Source of the DNA: DATGJX01 sp035279385
GTDB taxonomy: Bacteria > Vulcanimicrobiota > Vulcanimicrobiia > Vulcanimicrobiales > Vulcanimicrobiaceae
Direction: 5' to 3'
DNA: 26,555 nt
Assembly (NCBI GenBank): GCA_035279385.1
Contig: DATEHZ010000032.1
Location: 1-26,555 of the forward strand
The translations under genes and the position numbers were made by a program. Each line of letters begins with the position of its first letter. Position 1 is the stretch's first letter. Shown in pieces: positions 23,184 to 26,555 of this stretch. A model generated the notes under the pieces. It was given only the letters and a program-made list of their open reading frames with translations, did no database searches and was not told where the DNA came from.

Positions 23184-24269
23184 ATGGAATCAACCGTGGG
23201 CATCGCGCTCCTCGGCTGCGGAACCGTCGGCGGCGGCGTCGGCGAACTGCTCTCGCAGCGCAGAGCGCACATCGAGCGCCGCAGCGGCGTCTCGTACGAC
23301 ATTATCGGGATTGCGAACCGTTCGCGCGATCCGCTGGCGCTCGTCGACGACTCGCGCGTCGACGTCGTCATCGAGACGATCGGCGGCACCGGCATCGCGC
23401 TGGAATGCATCGAACGCGCTCTCGATCACCGCAAGCACGTCGTTACCGCAAACAAGGACGCCATTGCAACGCAGGGTCCCCGGCTTCGCGCGCTCGCCGC
23501 CGCCCGCGGCGTCACGCTCCGGTACGAAGCGTCGGTCGCAAGCGCCGTTCCGATTATCAGCACGCTGGATCACGCGCTCGCCGGCGATGAGATTCTCGAA
23601 GTCGGCGGCGTGCTCAACGGCACGTGCAACTTCATTCTCGGCAAGATGCGCGAAGGCAACTCGTTCAGCGAGGCGCTCGCACAGGCGCAAGCGGCTGGCT
23701 ACGCGGAAGCCGATCCGCGCAACGACGTGCAAGGCATCGATGCCGCGCACAAACTGGCGATCCTCATCCAGCACGCATTCGGATTGCCGGTCATCACGCC
23801 GCACGTGCGCCATCGCGGCATCGACGGCGTGACCAGCGCCGCCGTTCGACGCGCCCGGCAGCACGGATACGAACTCAAACTCCTGGGGTATGCCCGCCGC
23901 GCGGGCGATGCGATTATCGCGGAAGTCGGTCCGGTGCTCGTGCCGTTCACACATCCGTTCGCCAATGTCGGCGGCGTAAACAACATCGTGCGCGTCGTCG
24001 GCGCCGCCGCGGGCCCGCTGCTCTTCAGCGGCGCGGGCGCCGGCCGCGAAGCCGCTTCGTCCGCAGTTCTGGGCGACGTCGTCGCCGCGCTTCGCACCAT
24101 CGCCGAACGCCACGGCACGCGCGCCGCGGTTGCCGCGCAGCCGGCGCCCAGCGTGGAATCGGCGTTCGATCGCTTTCCGGCATTTGCCGGATTTCCCGTC
24201 CTTACCACCACACCGTTACAAGGAGATACTCATGTCGGTTACAGTTCCCGAACGCTCTCCGCGGTTTGA
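23184..24269 (+). CDS. hom: Homoserine dehydrogenase, short form without ACT domain
   Basis: 361 residues. The Rossmann motif is ALLGCGTVGGGVGELL; TANKDA holds K91, NGTCNFIL (145-152) is the family signature, and D186 with K190 in GIDAAHK are the catalytic pair. It reduces aspartate semialdehyde to homoserine. The nucleotide-binding half is shorter than usual (the loop between ANRSRD and VDDSRVDVV is reduced), and there is no C-terminal ACT domain, so threonine feedback through ACT is absent. A perfect AGGAGG (23171-23176) lies seven bases before the ATG. Its last 38 bases overlap metY. It is first in hom-metY-metX, so its homoserine is probably channelled to methionine. Confidence 0.93.
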   Translation: MESTVGIALLGCGTVGGGVGELLSQRRAHIERRSGVSYDIIGIANRSRDPLALVDDSRVDVVIETIGGTGIALECIERALDHRKHVVTANKDAIATQGPRLRALAAARGVTLRYEASVASAVPIISTLDHALAGDEILEVGGVLNGTCNFILGKMREGNSFSEALAQAQAAGYAEADPRNDVQGIDAAHKLAILIQHAFGLPVITPHVRHRGIDGVTSAAVRRARQHGYELKLLGYARRAGDAIIAEVGPVLVPFTHPFANVGGVNNIVRVVGAAAGPLLFSGAGAGREAASSAVLGDVVAALRTIAERHGTRAAVAAQPAPSVESAFDRFPAFAGFPVLTTTPLQGDTHVGYSSRTLSAV

Positions 24270-25527
24270 TACGGTCGCCGTTCACGGCGGTCACGCGGGC
24301 GATCCCGCGACCAAATCGCGCGCGGTTCCAATCTATCAGACCACCTCGTACAAGTTCGACAACGTCGATCACGCGGCGCGGCTCTTCGCGCTCGAAGAGT
24401 TCGGCAATATCTACACGCGCATCAACAACCCCACGACGGACGTATTCGAACAGCGCGTGGCGCAGCTCGAAGGCGGCGTTGCGGCGCTCGGCGTCGCGAG
24501 CGGGCAAGCCGCGAACGTGTACGCGCTGCTCAACCTCGCGAAGGCGGGCGAAAACATCGTCGCTTCGAACTCGCTCTACGGCGGTACCTATAACGCCTTC
24601 GCGCATACCCTTCCGCGCTTCGGCATAGACGTCACGCTCGTCGACTTCAGCCATCTCGAAAACGTGCGGCGCGCGATCAAGCCGAATACCAAAGCGATCT
24701 TCGCGGAGACGATCGGCAATCCCAAGATCGACGTGCTCGACATCGGCGCCGTGGCGAAGATCGCTCACGAGAGCGGTTTGCCCCTCGTCGTCGACAACAC
24801 GCTCGCGACGCCGTATCTGGTGCGTCCCATCGAGCACGGCGCGGACGTCGTCGTGCACTCGGCGACGAAGTTCATCGGCGGCCACGGCACCGCGATCGGC
24901 GGCGTCATCGTGGACGGCGGGCGATTCGACTGGGCCGCGTCCGGCCGATTCCCCGATTTTACGCAGCCCGATCCGTCGTATCACGGCATCGAGTACACCA
25001 AGGCGTTCGGCAATCTCGCGTACATCATCAAGGCGCGCGTGCAGTTGCTGCGCGACATCGGTGCGGCGCTCTCGCCGTTCAACTCCTGGCTGCTTCTGCA
25101 AGGCCTGGAGACTCTGGGTCTGCGCGTACAGCGCCACAACGAGAACGCCCAGGCGATTGCGGAGTACTTGGAGCAGCATCCGAAAGTGGCATCGGTTGCA
25201 TATCCCGGCTTGCCTTCGCACGGCGCGCATGCACGTGCGCAGCAGTACTTCGAAGGTAAAGGCGGCGCAATTCTCACCTTCCGCCTGAAGGGCGGCGAAG
25301 AAGCGGCAAAACGGTTCATCGACTCGCTGCAGCTCTTCTCCATTCTGGCAAACGTGGGCGATGCAAAATCGCTCGTCATTCATCCGGCCACGACGACGCA
25401 TCAACAACTCACCCAAGAGGAGCAGCTCGCGAACGGGGTAGACGGATCGACGATCCGTTTCTCGGTCGGCATCGAAGATAAGGCCGACATTATCGCGGAC
25501 ATCGAACAGGCACTTGCACGAGCATAA
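24232..25527 (+). CDS. metY: O-acetylhomoserine sulfhydrylase (aminocarboxypropyltransferase)
   Basis: 431 residues, Cys/Met-metabolism PLP family. The cofactor Lys is K213 in HSATKFIGGHGT. YTRINNPTTDVFEQRVAQLEGG, ASGQAA and VVDNTLATP form the PLP pocket, and SLVIHPATTTH binds the substrate carboxylate. The insertion with GGRFDW and the SYHGIEY segment distinguish MetY from the shorter cystathionine synthases and lyases. It makes homocysteine directly from O-acetylhomoserine and sulfide. AGGAGA lies about five bases before its ATG, which is inside the hom 3' end. Cys is the sulfur alternative to sulfide, so a leader sensing Cys and Met upstream is metabolically sensible. Confidence 0.95.
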   Translation: MSVTVPERSPRFDTVAVHGGHAGDPATKSRAVPIYQTTSYKFDNVDHAARLFALEEFGNIYTRINNPTTDVFEQRVAQLEGGVAALGVASGQAANVYALLNLAKAGENIVASNSLYGGTYNAFAHTLPRFGIDVTLVDFSHLENVRRAIKPNTKAIFAETIGNPKIDVLDIGAVAKIAHESGLPLVVDNTLATPYLVRPIEHGADVVVHSATKFIGGHGTAIGGVIVDGGRFDWAASGRFPDFTQPDPSYHGIEYTKAFGNLAYIIKARVQLLRDIGAALSPFNSWLLLQGLETLGLRVQRHNENAQAIAEYLEQHPKVASVAYPGLPSHGAHARAQQYFEGKGGAILTFRLKGGEEAAKRFIDSLQLFSILANVGDAKSLVIHPATTTHQQLTQEEQLANGVDGSTIRFSVGIEDKADIIADIEQALARA

Positions 25528-26555
25528 TATCGAGATCGGGCCGTTCGTCTTCGCAAGCGGCGAGCGGCTGGAATCTGTGCGGCAGCGGATCACCACCTAC
25601 GGCGATCCGCACGCTCCCGCCGTGCTCGTTCCCCATGCGCTCACCGGCAGCAGCCGCGTGCGCGACTGGTGGGGCGAGCTCGTGGGGGAGGGCAAACTGC
25701 TGGATCCCAGCCGCTGGTACGTCATCGGCATCAACGCACTTGGAAGCTGCTACGGTTCGAGCGGCCCGTCGACCGTAGCGGACTTCCCCTACGTCACCGT
25801 GCGCGATATCGTCGCAGCACAAGCGCGCGCGCTGGACGCGCTTGGCGTACATCGGCTCGCGCTCGTCATCGGCGCGTCGCTCGGCGGCATGCAGGCGCTC
25901 CAGTGGGCGCTCGATTTTCCGGCGCGTGTCGAGCGCGCCGTCATGGTCGGCTCGCACGATCATCAGTCGGCGATGGGCATCGCGCTCAACGCAATTCAGC
26001 GTGAAGCGATTGCCGTCGATCCGGCGCGGGGTCTGCGCATCGCGCGCAAGGTGGCGATGCTCTCGTACAAAAGCGACGCGCTGTTCAAGCACCGTCACGA
26101 TCGCCGGGCCGATCGCAAGGGCCGCTTCCGCTTCGACGTCGAGGGCTATCTCGAACATCAGGCGGACGTCTTCGAGGCACGCATGGATCCGCGCAGCTAC
26201 GTCGCCCTCACCGAAGCAATGGACTCGTTCGACGTACGCAACTACGCAACGCAGACTCGCCACAGCCAGCCCCCTCGTCACGGCGAGCTTGTCGAACTAC
26301 GTGGTGAACCTGTCAAACCACATCGTGAGCCGCCTCGTCATGGTGAGCTTGTCGAACCACGTGGTGAGCCTGTCGAACCACCCCATCTGCTGTTCGTCGG
26401 CATCAGCTCCGACTGGCTCTTCCTACCGCAAGATGTGCGCGCCGCCGCACGCCGCTTCACCACCCTGGGCTTCGAGAGCGACTACGTGGAGATCGAATCG
26501 GACCACGGCCACGACGCGTTCTTAGCGGAGCCCGAAGTCTTCGCGTCGATTCTTA
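25514..26555 (+). CDS. metX: Homoserine O-acyltransferase MetX with in-frame repeat insertion (3' end cut by window edge)
   Basis: 347 residues are visible in one open frame. Alpha/beta-hydrolase landmarks: NALGSCYGSSGP (family oxyanion region), nucleophile S122 in GASLGGMQ, D300 in SSDWLF and H333 in DHGHDAF. It acylates homoserine for MetY; acetyl is implied by metY, though some MetX proteins use succinyl-CoA. No ATG fits: TTG 25514, 14 bases inside metY, is the best start and puts IEIGPFVFASGERL at the expected place. Residues about 252-290 are not family sequence but a translated REP-like repeat, between the MDSFDVRNY helix and the strand leading to D300. The catalytic Asp and His follow in frame, so the enzyme may still work. 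Confidence 0.9.
   Translation, partial: MHEHNIEIGPFVFASGERLESVRQRITTYGDPHAPAVLVPHALTGSSRVRDWWGELVGEGKLLDPSRWYVIGINALGSCYGSSGPSTVADFPYVTVRDIVAAQARALDALGVHRLALVIGASLGGMQALQWALDFPARVERAVMVGSHDHQSAMGIALNAIQREAIAVDPARGLRIARKVAMLSYKSDALFKHRHDRRADRKGRFRFDVEGYLEHQADVFEARMDPRSYVALTEAMDSFDVRNYATQTRHSQPPRHGELVELRGEPVKPHREPPRHGELVEPRGEPVEPPHLLFVGISSDWLFLPQDVRAAARRFTTLGFESDYVEIESDHGHDAFLAEPEVFASIL
26268..26381. repeat. REP-like tandem repeat inside metX
   Basis: Two 54-base copies (26268-26321 and 26328-26381) repeat with a 60-base period and differ at about six positions. Each copy holds two 19-base modules, such as GGTGAGCTTGTCGAACCAC at 26342-26360 and its near-copy at 26363-26381. The period is a multiple of three, so metX stays open and reads RHGELVEPRGEPVEP-like peptides. 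Such GAGC-TGTCGAAC repeats are familiar as dispersed intergenic elements in some GC-rich genomes; that link is from memory. Confidence 0.85.

Noticed and set aside
26268..26381. Frameshifted or broken metX, or a CRISPR array
   Set aside because: The frame is open through the repeat and the catalytic Asp and His follow correctly. Only two units are present with no unique spacers, so it is not CRISPR.

Overview
This is a dense, GC-rich bacterial chromosome segment with no gene-free stretch over about 200 bases. It holds 26 protein genes (two cut by the window edges), one probable leader peptide, and several regulatory structures. No tRNA, rRNA, CRISPR array or transposase is visible. The respiratory genes (three-helix Rieske protein, cytochrome b with a PDWY motif, membrane-anchored diheme cytochrome c, small oxidase subunit IV) resemble the actinobacterial bcc-aa3 system. 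Canonical Shine-Dalgarno sites occur beside genes that look leaderless. I suspect a little-cultured GC-rich phylum such as Eremiobacterota/Vulcanimicrobiota, but sequence reading alone cannot settle this.

Region 1 (1-2732, minus): a TPP-dependent pyruvate-oxidase-like enzyme, translationally coupled to an enolase-superfamily (mandelate racemase-like) enzyme that runs off the left edge.

Region 2 (2816-9863): a divergent respiratory cluster around an 83-bp promoter region. Leftward genes are oxidase subunit III, Rieske, cytochrome b, CtaG and diheme cytochrome c, all joined by short stop/start overlaps. Rightward genes are oxidase subunits II, I and a small IV-like protein. Together they encode a quinol-to-oxygen electron chain.

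Region 3 (9876-13083, plus): tsaD (tRNA t6A synthesis), a lipoprotein solute-binding protein of the peptide ABC class, and an unrecognised conserved-looking protein. The last of these overlaps the convergent proC by 55 bp at its 3' end.

Region 4 (13029-22254): proline/arginine synthesis. argR-argG-argH-argC-argJ-argD run leftward as a tightly overlapping operon, with proC beyond a terminator-like hairpin. argF is a separate leftward unit. argB diverges from argF; the two start codons lie 13 bp apart, inside or beside a tandem pair of ARG-box-like palindromes. ArgJ replaces the need for ArgA/ArgE, so all steps from glutamate to arginine are present.

Region 5 (22293-26555, plus): a six-helix VC0807-like membrane protein, then hom-metY-metX for homocysteine/methionine synthesis by direct sulfhydrylation. 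The 204-bp gap before hom contains the most interesting element in the window. It has a good promoter, an apparently leaderless 23-codon ORF with a Cys-Met-Cys-Cys cluster, a strong intrinsic terminator, and a mutually exclusive antiterminator whose 5' strand is the 3' end of that ORF. This is the geometry of a ribosome-mediated attenuator responding to Cys and/or Met supply. metX also carries an in-frame REP-like tandem repeat.
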